Source: Xanthocytophaga flava (lineage in GTDB: Bacteria; Bacteroidota; Bacteroidia; Cytophagales; 172606-1). From it: a stretch of 64,000 nucleotides of DNA. Of the stretch, positions 1-8,374 are shown piece after piece. Every line of letters starts with the position of its first letter. The stretch's first letter is position 1. The stretch lies in contig NZ_JASJOR010000033.1 of the NCBI RefSeq assembly GCF_030068545.1, positions 1-64,000 on the forward strand, given 5' to 3'. The position numbers and the translations under genes were made by a program. The notes below the pieces were generated by a model, which worked only from the letters and a program-made list of their open reading frames with translations, did not search any database and was not told the origin of the DNA.

Positions 1-233
1 GATTTGTTGGCTTTGGGGCAATCCTTCTTAAATTTGTTCAAAAGCGATGGGGGTAGTTTTTCTTCTTTTTCACACATTGATAACTACTACTGCTTCGCTT
101 TTATTCATTTTGTCTAGCATTCAGGCCGCAGATACTTCTGAGTGACTATTTGTCCATCAAGTTCTGTCATAAGTGGGTGTTTTCAGTTTCCGTTTATGGG
201 ATATCCAGAAGCAATTTACTTCTTTTTGAGAAA

Positions 234-1505
234 TCAGGACGTCAATACCAAAGATGCAGATAAAGTAGATCGTTCCAGATTCAAATTTGCTTTTTTATCA
301 GGAATAAAGATTTCAAATATGGTTCCATGACTCGGTTGTGAAGTAATTTTCATCTCCCCTTTCAGGCTATCAACCAGATGTTTTACCAGGGCCAACCCAA
401 AGCCATAGCCCTGCTCACCTTGTGTACCATTGGTCGAAACGCCTTCTCCCTCCAGAATGGATTGGACTTTATCCGCTGGCATGCCGATACCTGTATCCTG
501 GACTGTAAAATGCAGCATATTCACTTCTGATCCTGATTTTACATTCAAACCTACACTTACGTTGCCTCCTGTTGGCGTAAATTTCATAGAGTTGGAAATT
601 AAATTGCCAATGATCTGTAACAACTTGTTTTTAGGAAACGGAATGACTTCGGTCTCATGATGGGTAGTGACCACAAAGTTGATACCTTTATTAACTGCCT
701 GTGGTGTATACAACTTTTCCAGTTTATCTTTTAAGGTAAGCTGATTAAATTGATGTGCTTCAACGCTTGCCTGATTTCTCCTTGCTGTTTCTGTACTCAA
801 TATTTCATTTGCCAGCTCCAGAATAGAATTTCCACTTTTATGAATTATTGAAATAAAATTCAGTACAGTTGCCAGTGTGTTTTTATCACCCTGTTCACAA
901 ATGATCCCAGCCAGCCCTATAATTCCCCCGATAGGTCCCCGAATGTCATGCGCTACCCGTAGTTTACTTTCGACAGCTTCATTCATAGTTGCCTGCAACG
1001 TATGAATGAGTTTATATGTCTGCAAACGGTTAACAATCTCACCTGCAATAATTTTTAGCATTTCTATTTTTTCAGGAGAGAGAGGTTTGGTTTCTTTATC
1101 CAATACACACAATGATCCAATATGGTTACCCATTGCTGTCTTCAGCGGAATCCCCAGGTAATACCGTAGTCCCAGTTCACCAGACACATATCCTTTATCT
1201 TTGAAACGATCATCAGCAGATAGATCTTTGATTTCGAGCTTTTCCTCTTCCAGCAAGGTATACTGACAGACAACCTCCTGACGAGGAAGTTGCTCAACTG
1301 CCAGCCCATGATTGGCAATAGTCCAGGAAGTATAACTATCAATCAGATTGATGAGTGAAATATGTGTACCTGCTACCTTGGCAGCCAAAGTTGTCAGTTC
1401 TTTAAACTGATTCTGAAGACTACTATAATCCAGATCCAATTCTGAAAGCTCAATGATTCTTTCCATTTCATTGGCGGGTACAGGAGGCTGTGCAGAGTGC
1501 ATCAT
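234..1505 (-). CDS. GAF-domain sensor histidine kinase
   Basis: A complete soluble two-component sensor kinase of 423 residues. A GAF domain covers about residues 25-165, with the typical core around LGIPL and IGSLCVLD. A dimerisation/phosphoacceptor region follows, with H186 in the H-box AHDIRGPIGGI. The ATPase domain shows the N-box (N301 and N305 in NLISNSMKF), the G1 box DTGIG at 337-341 and the G2 box GYGFGLALV at 366-374. No transmembrane segment or receiver domain is visible, so it should sense an intracellular or diffusible ligand in the cytoplasm and pass phosphate to a separate response regulator not present here. The ligand cannot be told from the sequence. The gene is divergent from the sulfatase. 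Either of the first two methionines could be the start. Confidence 0.9.
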   Translation of the reverse strand: MMHSAQPPVPANEMERIIELSELDLDYSSLQNQFKELTTLAAKVAGTHISLINLIDSYTSWTIANHGLAVEQLPRQEVVCQYTLLEEEKLEIKDLSADDRFKDKGYVSGELGLRYYLGIPLKTAMGNHIGSLCVLDKETKPLSPEKIEMLKIIAGEIVNRLQTYKLIHTLQATMNEAVESKLRVAHDIRGPIGGIIGLAGIICEQGDKNTLATVLNFISIIHKSGNSILELANEILSTETARRNQASVEAHQFNQLTLKDKLEKLYTPQAVNKGINFVVTTHHETEVIPFPKNKLLQIIGNLISNSMKFTPTGGNVSVGLNVKSGSEVNMLHFTVQDTGIGMPADKVQSILEGEGVSTNGTQGEQGYGFGLALVKHLVDSLKGEMKITSQPSHGTIFEIFIPDKKANLNLERSTLSASLVLTS

Positions 1506-1855
1506 GTATAGCGGAGATTTTAGTGTGGATGAATGCTGAACACAGATTGCAGGCAGAATGTAGCTATTTGAATAGTAAATATACTACTAACCAGTTGTTT
1601 AGCTTTATAAGAAGTGCCCAATTTATTACAGAAGTATTGACATAACTACTTTATGTAGTTTTTTTGAGTTGCTGGAAAGTTAATCTGATAGGTTTAGTCC
1701 TGCAGACTTTTACTAAGGAACTTATTTTTGAAGCACGACACCACAATGGGAACATGATGTAAATAAAAATATCATACAGCATGATCATTATCTTTACTAA
1801 TTTCAAAATACATTTAAGAAAACTTTTTATTTGTACAGGAAAAAAATCACTTAAA
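1506..1855. other. Divergent intergenic region, kinase/sulfatase
   Basis: This gap separates two divergent genes and must hold both promoters. A short hairpin (AACTAC, five-base loop, GTAGTT) followed by a T-run lies at 1644-1665 and could be a weak terminator or leader hairpin for the sulfatase transcript. I found no clean TTTG-N19-TAnnTTTG promoter and no credible small gene. Confidence 0.4.
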
Positions 1856-3418
1856 ATGAAAATACCTATGTATCGTATCCTCTGTTTGTTAAGCATACTC
1901 TTTACTTCGGTAGCCTTTGCACAAAAGGCTGCTCCACAGGAAAAAAGACGACCCAATGTAATATTCATTCTCTCAGATGATCATGCCTATCAGGCCATTA
2001 GTGCCTATGGAAGCAAGCTAGCCCAGACGCCTAGCATTGATCGTATAGCCAGTCAGGGAGCCATTCTATATAACAATGTAGTGACCAATTCGATCTGTGG
2101 TCCAAGTCGAGCCGTTCTGTTGACAGGAAAACACAGCCATATAAACGGGTATAAACTCAATGAGAAACAGTTTGATGTCAACCAGCCTGTGTTCTCAGAG
2201 CAACTCCAGCAGAATGGTTATCAAACAGCATGGATCGGAAAGATGCACCTAGGTGCATTACCCAATGGTTTTGATTACCTGAATGTACTACCGGGGCAAG
2301 GCCAGTACTACAATCCGGATTTTATCAATTCAAAAAACGAAAAGGTAAAATATACTGGCTATGTAACAGATATTATTACACAGCTTTCAGAGGAATGGCT
2401 TAACAAACGGGATACAGTTAAACCGTTCTTCCTCGTAGTAGGCCATAAGGCTACACATCGTGAGTGGTTACCTGCTATCGAAGATCTGGGATATTATGAC
2501 AATGTAAACTTTCCTTTGCCTCCAACCTTTTACGATGAGTATATAGGTCGTATTGCGGCACAAAAACAGGATATGACTATCGATAAAACCATGCGGTTAA
2601 AAGAGGATCTGAAGGTGCATGCAGACTATGACTCTGAAACGGGGTACAATCCCTATAATGGCTTCACCCCTGAACAGAAGACGGCCTTTTATAACTACTA
2701 TGAAAAGAAGGTCAGCAAAGAGTTTGATGAGAAAAATCTGAGTGGCAAAGCCCTTGTAGAATGGAAATATCAACGCTACATGCAAGACTACCTGGCTACA
2801 GCCCGATCCCTGGACCGAAACATTGGAAAGCTACTCGACTATCTGGACCAACATGGTTTAGCAGAGAATACAGTAGTAATCTATGCCTCTGATCAGGGTT
2901 TTTATCTGGGCGAACATGGATGGTTTGACAAACGGTTTATTTATGAGCAATCGCTGAAAACCCCTTTTGTCATTCGTTATCCGGGTGTGATCAAACCAGG
3001 GACAAAAGTAGATGCAGTTGTATCTAATCTTGACTGGGCACCTACTCTGCTTAACGTGACAGGAACTTCTGTTCCAGCTCAGATGCAGGGACAATCTTTT
3101 CTACCTCTGTTAAAAGGACAAAAAACCTCTTGGAAGAGTGCAGCTTATTATCATTATTATGAATACCCCATGCCACACAATGTACCACCTCATTTTGGTA
3201 TTCGTACTGAGCAATATACGTTAGCCAGATTCTATGGACCTGACAATGCCTGGGAACTGTATGATATTAAGAAAGACCCACAAAACCTGAATAACTTGTA
3301 TGGGAAGAAGGGGTATGAAAAGATTATCTCAACGCTGAAAGCTCAACTCAAAAAAGAAATTGTTCAGGCCAAAGACAATGAAGCGTTAAAGATACTGGAT
3401 GGAGATATTAATGAATGA
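1856..3418 (+). CDS. Secreted formylglycine-dependent sulfatase (type I)
   Basis: A 520-residue arylsulfatase-family enzyme that should hydrolyse sulfate esters, probably on a glycan, in the periplasm or outside the cell. The start at 1856 is preferred over an upstream in-frame ATG (1781) because it places a normal signal peptide (hydrophobic run ending VAFAQ near residue 23) at the N-terminus. The metal-binding start PNVIFILSDDH (D41, D42) is followed by the sulfatase signature C-G-P-S-R at 81-85, whose cysteine would be converted to formylglycine. The second metal site is SDQGFYLGEH (D346, H354). The C-terminal subdomain (WELYDIKKDPQNLNNL) is typical of the family. No maturase lies in the window. 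The substrate is unknown, and no SusCD pair is adjacent. Confidence 0.92.
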   Translation: MKIPMYRILCLLSILFTSVAFAQKAAPQEKRRPNVIFILSDDHAYQAISAYGSKLAQTPSIDRIASQGAILYNNVVTNSICGPSRAVLLTGKHSHINGYKLNEKQFDVNQPVFSEQLQQNGYQTAWIGKMHLGALPNGFDYLNVLPGQGQYYNPDFINSKNEKVKYTGYVTDIITQLSEEWLNKRDTVKPFFLVVGHKATHREWLPAIEDLGYYDNVNFPLPPTFYDEYIGRIAAQKQDMTIDKTMRLKEDLKVHADYDSETGYNPYNGFTPEQKTAFYNYYEKKVSKEFDEKNLSGKALVEWKYQRYMQDYLATARSLDRNIGKLLDYLDQHGLAENTVVIYASDQGFYLGEHGWFDKRFIYEQSLKTPFVIRYPGVIKPGTKVDAVVSNLDWAPTLLNVTGTSVPAQMQGQSFLPLLKGQKTSWKSAAYYHYYEYPMPHNVPPHFGIRTEQYTLARFYGPDNAWELYDIKKDPQNLNNLYGKKGYEKIISTLKAQLKKEIVQAKDNEALKILDGDINE

Positions 3419-3576
3419 TTGAGGATTGGTTGCACTAGCTCGGACAGATACATTGAAAAGAAGATGGCATCGATCCGTATGGCAATATGGTGGACTACCA
3501 GAAACCGGAAAAAAATCGGGTAGAACCTGCGTCTTTTGTAAACACCTTTCGTCTATCCGGTAAAATACATTTAACC

Positions 3577-4404
3577 ATGAACGAAAAGGTATCACTCATT
3601 ACAGGAGCCAACTCAGGTATAGGCCTGGCTCTGACCAAAAAAATACTAACCGAGCAGGGAAAGGTCATTGCCCTGATCCGTTCTTCCTTTCCGACCGACG
3701 ACTCGGTGCTCACTCAGGCCATCGCTCATGGAAGGATTACCATTTATCAGGCCAATCTGAGTGATTTTGCAAGCCTGAAAGCGGCCTTAAAGGCCATTAA
3801 GCAGCACAAACCTGCCCTGGACGTCATCTTCAACAATGCGGGCGTGAGTACAGCCACGCTCGAATTCTCCCCGCAAGGGCGCGAGCTGCAGTTTGAAGTA
3901 AACACCGTGGTACCCTATATTCTGCTGATGGAGCTGAAAGAATGCCTGTCGGCAAACGGAAGCAGGAAGGTGATCAATACCTCTTCAAATGCAGCCTTGT
4001 ATGTAAAGAAGTTTCGGGTAGAGGAGCTGGATCGGCCCAACCACTTTAAGAAGCTCTTCGGACCGTATGCTGCCAGCAAGTTGGCACTTACGCTCTGGAC
4101 CCGGGAGGTGGCTTCCTGGTTAAGCACAGAAGGAATCAGAATTGCCAGTGTAGACCCCGGTGGCAATCAAAGCAAAATGACGGCCAGCACCAGCATGCCG
4201 CTGGTGTTACGCTTGGTGGCAAAGTTCATGTTCTCTCCTGCCAGTACAGGTGCGCAACGTTTGCAGGATGCCGCACGCCAGCTGTCAGATGCTGAAACAG
4301 GTGCCTTTTTCATAAAAGGCAAGCCAGCCTCCTATCGCTTTCAGGAACAGGGAAATGCGCTGCTGAGTAAGCTTCATGCCATTTATAGGCAGGAGTATTT
4401 GTAA
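3577..4404 (+). CDS. SDR-family NAD(P)-dependent oxidoreductase, C-terminus altered by IS insertion
   Basis: A 275-residue short-chain dehydrogenase. The start at 3577 puts the cofactor motif TGANSGIG at residues 9-16, as usual for the family; the in-frame ATG at 3487 would add an unlikely 30-residue leader. NNAG is at 86-89, the catalytic serine in NTSS (134-137) and the active-site pair Y164-x3-K168. The overall pattern resembles retinol-dehydrogenase-like SDRs; the substrate is unknown. Two oddities stand out. The gene is visibly richer in G+C than its neighbours, suggesting transfer. The stop codon TAA is formed at the left end of the IS630 element: if the element and one TA duplicate are removed, the frame continues for 16 more codons to a TGA at 5560. 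Confidence 0.88.
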   Translation: MNEKVSLITGANSGIGLALTKKILTEQGKVIALIRSSFPTDDSVLTQAIAHGRITIYQANLSDFASLKAALKAIKQHKPALDVIFNNAGVSTATLEFSPQGRELQFEVNTVVPYILLMELKECLSANGSRKVINTSSNAALYVKKFRVEELDRPNHFKKLFGPYAASKLALTLWTREVASWLSTEGIRIASVDPGGNQSKMTASTSMPLVLRLVAKFMFSPASTGAQRLQDAARQLSDAETGAFFIKGKPASYRFQEQGNALLSKLHAIYRQEYL

Positions 4405-4434
4405 TTAAGTACTTAACCATAAATAGTTTATATT
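4401..4434 (+). repeat. Left terminal inverted repeat of IS630 element
   Basis: Pairs with 5481-5514 at 26 of 34 positions when the right end is reverse-complemented; the inner 11 bases (AGTTTATATT and the preceding T-rich bases) match best. The first TA is the presumed duplicated target. Confidence 0.7.
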
Positions 4435-4837
4435 AAAAAAGTATCTTTGTCCTTATGGGACGGGTCAATACACCACAACTCAATAAATTACAACGAGAAG
4501 AACTAGAGTTATTATTTAACACTAGTTCCAATGCCTCTTTTCGGAGAAGATGTCAATTAATTCTGCTCAAAGCTCAAGGACGAGATTGAAAAGATGTAGG
4601 GCAAATTGTAGGGATGAGTCATATCAGTGTGAATAGCTGGTTAAAACGTTATAAAAAAGAGGGTATCACAGGATTGCAAATTAAGGAAGGACGAGGTCGT
4701 AAATCTCTGATTGATAAAGAAACAGACCAGGAAGCAATCTTAACCATTGTTCAAGGGGAACGTCAACGTTTACAAATAGCCAAAGCCGAATGGGAAGCAC
4801 TTAGTGGAAAAACAGTGAGCAAAACTACTTTTCGCCG

Positions 4838-4844
4838 TTTTTTA
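4838..4844 (+). other. Putative programmed -1 frameshift site (T TTT TTA)
   Basis: The heptamer TTTTTTA lies in the correct zero-frame phase (T_TTT_TTA) for X_XXY_YYZ slippage. A -1 shift here gives continuous transposase sequence (KSIGGTYKRIRKRCK) into the downstream DDE frame. IS elements commonly make the fused transposase this way. No downstream stimulatory structure was worked out. Confidence 0.6.
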
Positions 4845-5247
4845 AAAGCATTGGCGGAACCTACAAGCGTATCCGAAAACGATGCAAGCAAACCGTAGAT
4901 CCAGACTTGTATGCCTGTAAAAAAGCCTATCTGACAGAATTGGAAAAACTCTCTGAACAAAAAATGATTGATCTTTACTATGGGGATGAATCCAGTGTGA
5001 GTAGTGAGGGATATGTACCGTATGGTTGGCAATTCAAAGAGGAAAAAGTGAGTGTGCCTAGCTGTAAAGGATATAAAATCAATCTTTTTGGTTTGATCAC
5101 ACGTGATAATCAATGGCAATGGGCAACTACAGAGAAAACCATAGATAGCCACTTTATTATTGAGCAACTCGATCGATTTTCATTCTCTTTGGCCAAGGAA
5201 ACCTTTCTAGTTTTAGATAATGCACGTATTCATAGTTGTCAGTTGGT

Positions 5248-5279
5248 CAAAGAGCAACTCAAGCAAAGAGCAACTCAAG
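5248..5279 (+). repeat. 16-bp tandem duplication causing frameshift
   Basis: Two exact copies of CAAAGAGCAACTCAAG in tandem. Sixteen bases shift the frame by one, and deleting one copy restores VKEQLKVWQSRGLFIFFLPP in the transposase, so the duplication is a secondary mutation. Confidence 0.85.
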
Positions 5280-5480
5280 GTGTGGCAAAGCAGAGGTTTA
5301 TTTATTTTCTTTTTACCTCCTTATTGCCCTCAGTTAAATCTAGCGGAAATCGTGTGGAGAAAATTGAAAACCCAATGGATAAAGCCAAATGATTACAGGC
5401 ACAAAGACTCACTTTTTTATGCAGTAAATCGATGTATGACCAACATTGGAAAGGAGCTTAAAATACAGTTTTCTCCTTTT

Positions 5481-5514
5481 AATATAAACTAATTGTGTAC
5501 AACTACTTAAATAC
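5481..5514 (+). repeat. Right terminal inverted repeat of IS630 element
   Basis: Inverted partner of 4401-4434. It overlaps the last codons of the transposase reading frame and ends beside the presumed TA target duplicate at 5512-5513. Confidence 0.7.
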
Positions 5515-5957
5515 AATTCTACTATACTTATTCGATTATTATTGATTCAGTACTCATATTGAAACCAAAAGGAAAAGAACTCGCCAATTTGTTCAACTAC
5601 TGGCGAGTTCTCTTTTTGAGTAGCATCGGAAAGCCAGAGTACTGGATGTGAAAGGTTGTGTCTGTTAATAGGTAATTCCTGCCATCCTTTTTTATAGTTG
5701 CTACCAATTTTATAGTTGCTACCAATCGGCAATGGTTATCGTATTAAAGATCTGTGGTTTATATTTGCCTCTTCCTAAGAGGTAAGCGTCCAAGCCAAGC
5801 CATAGTTGTTAGTTAGCCTAAATATAATATTCTGGTTGTGGTTAAGAAAGATTGTCTAGCTCGGATGCATACGCTTAACTTACTATATTTACCTGGCTTT
5901 GATCTTTAGTTATAGATACCTCAGGTCGTTGCAAATGGGTTCAAATCCTCAATTTTT
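5515..5957. other. Intergenic region upstream of DUF1593 gene
   Basis: It holds the SDR-side terminator, an 18-bp tandem direct repeat (two copies, about 5691-5726), and a TATATTTG -7-like box at 5760-5767 without a convincing -33 partner. No credible gene was seen. Confidence 0.4.
5577..5617 (+). terminator. Rho-independent terminator, probably bidirectional
   Basis: A perfect 10-bp stem (GAACTCGCCA and TGGCGAGTTC, loop 14 bases) is followed by a T-rich tract. On the other strand the stem is also followed by T-rich sequence. It lies 15 bases after the pre-insertion stop of the SDR frame, so it probably ended the original SDR transcript. Confidence 0.75.
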
Positions 5958-7541
5958 ATGTACCGTTCTATAATCCTGTTATTCGTGAGTGGTTTCGTCG
6001 GAGTCTGTGTAAATGCACAACTGCCTTCTCCAGCACAAGTACGACCACGTATTGTAATTACAGCCGATCCCGAACTGGATGACAATAACTCTCTTATTCG
6101 CCTTCTACTATATAGTAGTGACCTGCAAATTGAAGGTCTTATTTATGCAAGCAGTGGATATCATTGGAAAGGTGATGGCAAGGGAACAAAATGGTTCGTA
6201 CCTGGAAGAGAATATACGCGTTTTGGTTTGAATCTATGCCCCTGTGAATCGTGGCGATGGGCTGATAATGAACGATTTATTCATGAGGCTGTTGATGCGT
6301 ATGAGAAAGTATATCCAAACCTGAAAGTGCATAACCCCAATTATCCGATCCCATTGGAATTAAAGGCAAAAATCAGGTATGGAAATATTGAGTTTGACGG
6401 AGATATTTCCAAAGATTCTCCTGGTTCTGATCTGATTAAATCGTTGATACTGGATGATAAGCCTGGACAACTGTTTATTACAGCCTGGGGTGGACAAAGT
6501 ACCATCGCGCGAGCACTCAAATCCATTCAGGAGCAATACGAGTATACAACTGAATGGGATGCAATCCGAAAGAAGATTTTCAAAAAGGTAGTGCTGCTTC
6601 CTTCAGGTGACCAGGACGATACCTATGCACTTTATATCAAACCTAACTGGCCTGGCATTGAATATAGGCAGTTTAGAAGTGGTCCTAATTATGGCTATGG
6701 CGCGCAGTTGGGAGCTAAGAAAGAAAATGCACTCTACATGACTTCCGCCTGGATGAAGGAAAATGTATCTGCTCGTGGACTCTTTGGTGCGTTGTATAGG
6801 GTTTGGGGAGATGGGAAACAGATGGTTAAAGATGATAAGCTGGATTATTTTGGTGTAGCAGGTCATACTAACGAACAACTAAAGAAAATGGGATATGTTG
6901 TATGGATGCCTGTTCAGGAAAAAGGGTCATGGCTAGGTGAAGGAGATACTTTTACATTTATGAATATGCTGGCGAATGGGCTTCGTGCCTATGAGTTAGG
7001 TTCGTACGGTGGCTGGAGTGGACGTCAGGCTACTGAAGAGGAGTTAAAGAACTCTTCCTTTCCGGTTGCGGATACATCTGCTCAAGTTATGGCAACAATG
7101 CTTGGGACTCTATCTGACCAGTCTGGTAAAAGTCTGAATGGAGCGAGCTACCCGAATTTCTTCCCTGCAGCTCAGCAGGATTTTGCAGCACGTCTTAAGT
7201 GGTCAATAACACCGAAATATACCAATGCAAATCATGAACCTGTTGTCAAGATTGAAGGACCTCTTACTATATTGGCCGGAGCAGGGGAAAAAATAAGACT
7301 AAATGGTGCAGTTTCTGATCCAGATGGAAATGTTGTTTCTATCAAATGGTGGCAGTTTCAGGTAGGAAGTTATCCCAATTCTGTTGCCATTTCTAATCCA
7401 GCATCACAACAAATTGAAGTGACAATTCCTAAAGATGCCATTCCCGGACAAACCATCCATCTGATCTTTGAAGCAACAGACAACGGTACTCCTGCTCTGA
7501 CAAGATATCAGCGGGTAATTATTATAGTAAGGAATAAGTAA
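5958..7541 (+). CDS. Secreted DUF1593 nucleoside-hydrolase-like protein
   Basis: A 527-residue protein with a signal peptide (hydrophobic N-terminus ending CVNAQ). The N-terminal domain begins with PRIVITADPELDDNNSLIRLLLYS, the acidic cluster typical of nucleoside-hydrolase-fold proteins and conserved in DUF1593 / Sde182-type cellulose-binding proteins. A long conserved region with SSGYHWKGDGKG and FITAWGGQSTIARAL follows. The C-terminal ~95 residues form an Ig-like/PKD-like beta domain (GAVSDPDGNVVSIKWWQF). Family members sit in plant-polysaccharide contexts, so a role in extracellular glycan breakdown is likely, but catalysis is not proven for the family. It is convergent with the downstream regulator gene. 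Confidence 0.88.
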   Translation: MYRSIILLFVSGFVGVCVNAQLPSPAQVRPRIVITADPELDDNNSLIRLLLYSSDLQIEGLIYASSGYHWKGDGKGTKWFVPGREYTRFGLNLCPCESWRWADNERFIHEAVDAYEKVYPNLKVHNPNYPIPLELKAKIRYGNIEFDGDISKDSPGSDLIKSLILDDKPGQLFITAWGGQSTIARALKSIQEQYEYTTEWDAIRKKIFKKVVLLPSGDQDDTYALYIKPNWPGIEYRQFRSGPNYGYGAQLGAKKENALYMTSAWMKENVSARGLFGALYRVWGDGKQMVKDDKLDYFGVAGHTNEQLKKMGYVVWMPVQEKGSWLGEGDTFTFMNMLANGLRAYELGSYGGWSGRQATEEELKNSSFPVADTSAQVMATMLGTLSDQSGKSLNGASYPNFFPAAQQDFAARLKWSITPKYTNANHEPVVKIEGPLTILAGAGEKIRLNGAVSDPDGNVVSIKWWQFQVGSYPNSVAISNPASQQIEVTIPKDAIPGQTIHLIFEATDNGTPALTRYQRVIIIVRNK

Positions 7542-7628
7542 AGAGCAATAGCTCGTAGGAAAATAGAGATTGGGTGAACTGATTAAGGTCAAAACGTTTA
7601 CTGAGGATGGTTACCAATCACGAAGACT

Positions 7629-8231
7629 CTACTTATTGCGGTGGTACCACTCCAATGCTTTTACACTGCTGCCACACATCTGCATACTACACCATTTTCG
7701 TTTGCCATTTTTGGTAGTGTCTATGAATAACCAACCACATTTCGGACAACTTTTCAGTTTCTCTGATTCATTTTTTAGCAATAACTCATAGGCGTCATAT
7801 ACAATAGGTGCCAATAGTATTCTGAAATCTGCTTTTGGAAATTTCCATTCTCTCTTTATCACATCTGGATATGATTCTAGAACTATATAAGGCATATAGT
7901 TCTGCAACATTGTATTCAGAAAAGACACATGTGAAGAACTGATCTTTTTGTGGTTGCTTCTACGTGACAGCAGAGTGTATAATGCTTGTCTGAATGCTTT
8001 CACTTCTTTGAGAAACAAGTTGGCCTCATCCGTTTCTGCTCTTGCAGATAATCTTTTATACTCTTTCTTCTCAATAATATCCGTTCGTAAGCACCAGTGA
8101 ACAAGATCATTCAGGGTCTCTACATAATCTTTCTTTGACTCTTCTGTCCAGGTGCTTACAGTGTTTACAAAGTCAAGACAGAGCCTTCCACCACAAAGAA
8201 TTATTTCATCTGTTAAATTATTTTTTACCAT
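7629..8231 (-). CDS. CGNR zinc-finger / ABATE-domain regulator
   Basis: A 200-residue protein with an ABATE-like N-terminal region (CGGRLCLDFVNTVS, residues 12-25) and a C-terminal zinc finger C-P-K-C followed about 16 residues later by C-x4-C (CSMQMCGSS). The usual CGNR box reads CGSS here. The family is thought to comprise stress-related transcription regulators. The upstream region carries a 38-bp duplicated block that overlaps the start codon, a plausible self-regulatory operator. It is divergent from the arginase-like gene. Confidence 0.85.
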   Translation of the reverse strand: MVKNNLTDEIILCGGRLCLDFVNTVSTWTEESKKDYVETLNDLVHWCLRTDIIEKKEYKRLSARAETDEANLFLKEVKAFRQALYTLLSRRSNHKKISSSHVSFLNTMLQNYMPYIVLESYPDVIKREWKFPKADFRILLAPIVYDAYELLLKNESEKLKSCPKCGWLFIDTTKNGKRKWCSMQMCGSSVKALEWYHRNK

Positions 8232-8298
8232 CTATTTTTATTTGAGTAGTAAAGTTATAATTTTACCATCTAAGATTATTTTAAGAGTAAAGTTAATG
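8223..8298. repeat. Two 38-bp tandem repeats over the CGNR gene start
   Basis: Both units start TTTTACCATCTA (8223 and 8261) and contain AGTAAAGTTA at the same offset (8248 and 8286). On the minus strand each unit reads as a TAACTTTA-like -7 box followed by TAGATGGTAAAA, so the repeat duplicates the promoter/start region of the CGNR gene. It lies in the divergent space shared with the arginase-like gene. Confidence 0.65.
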
Positions 8299-8374
8299 AA
8301 ATAGAAATGTCTAATATGCTATTGATCAGAAATATTTTGTGGTTGATCTATTTTATCTTGTCCAACTATCTTTT

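Larger units (their letters stand above)
4455..5492 (+). pseudogene. IS630-family transposase pseudogene
   Basis: Three pieces in two frame changes together give a complete IS630 transposase. The N-terminal helix-turn-helix part runs from ATG 4455, interrupted by TGA at 4587-4589, into the region up to 4898. A -1 frame change near 4838-4844 leads to the DDE domain with GDESS (first Asp) and LVLDNARIH (second Asp). A second shift, caused by a 16-bp tandem duplication at 5248-5279, separates this from the C-terminal piece with NLAEIVWRKLK (the catalytic Glu). Restoring one copy of the duplication gives a continuous typical C-terminus ending at 5492. The first shift may be native programmed frameshifting; the nonsense codon and duplication look like decay. 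Activity in cis is unlikely. Confidence 0.85.
4404..5511 (+). mobile_element. IS630-family insertion sequence, decayed
   Basis: An element of about 1.1 kb bounded by imperfect terminal inverted repeats (26 of 34 positions match) and flanked on each side by TA, the target of the IS630/Tc1 group. It carries one transposase gene broken by a nonsense codon and a 16-bp duplication. A TATCTTTG -7-like box at 4442-4449 lies just before the ATG at 4455, implying a nearly leaderless transcript. The exact ends are inferred from the repeat pairing and the TA dinucleotides at 4402-4403 and 5512-5513. Confidence 0.8.

Noticed and set aside
1781..1855. Upstream in-frame ATG of the sulfatase
   Set aside because: It would place a basic, non-signal segment before a normal signal peptide.
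5547..5732. 61-codon minus-strand ORF with a GSNYK repeat
   Set aside because: It is built from a terminator hairpin and an 18-bp tandem repeat; no protein features.
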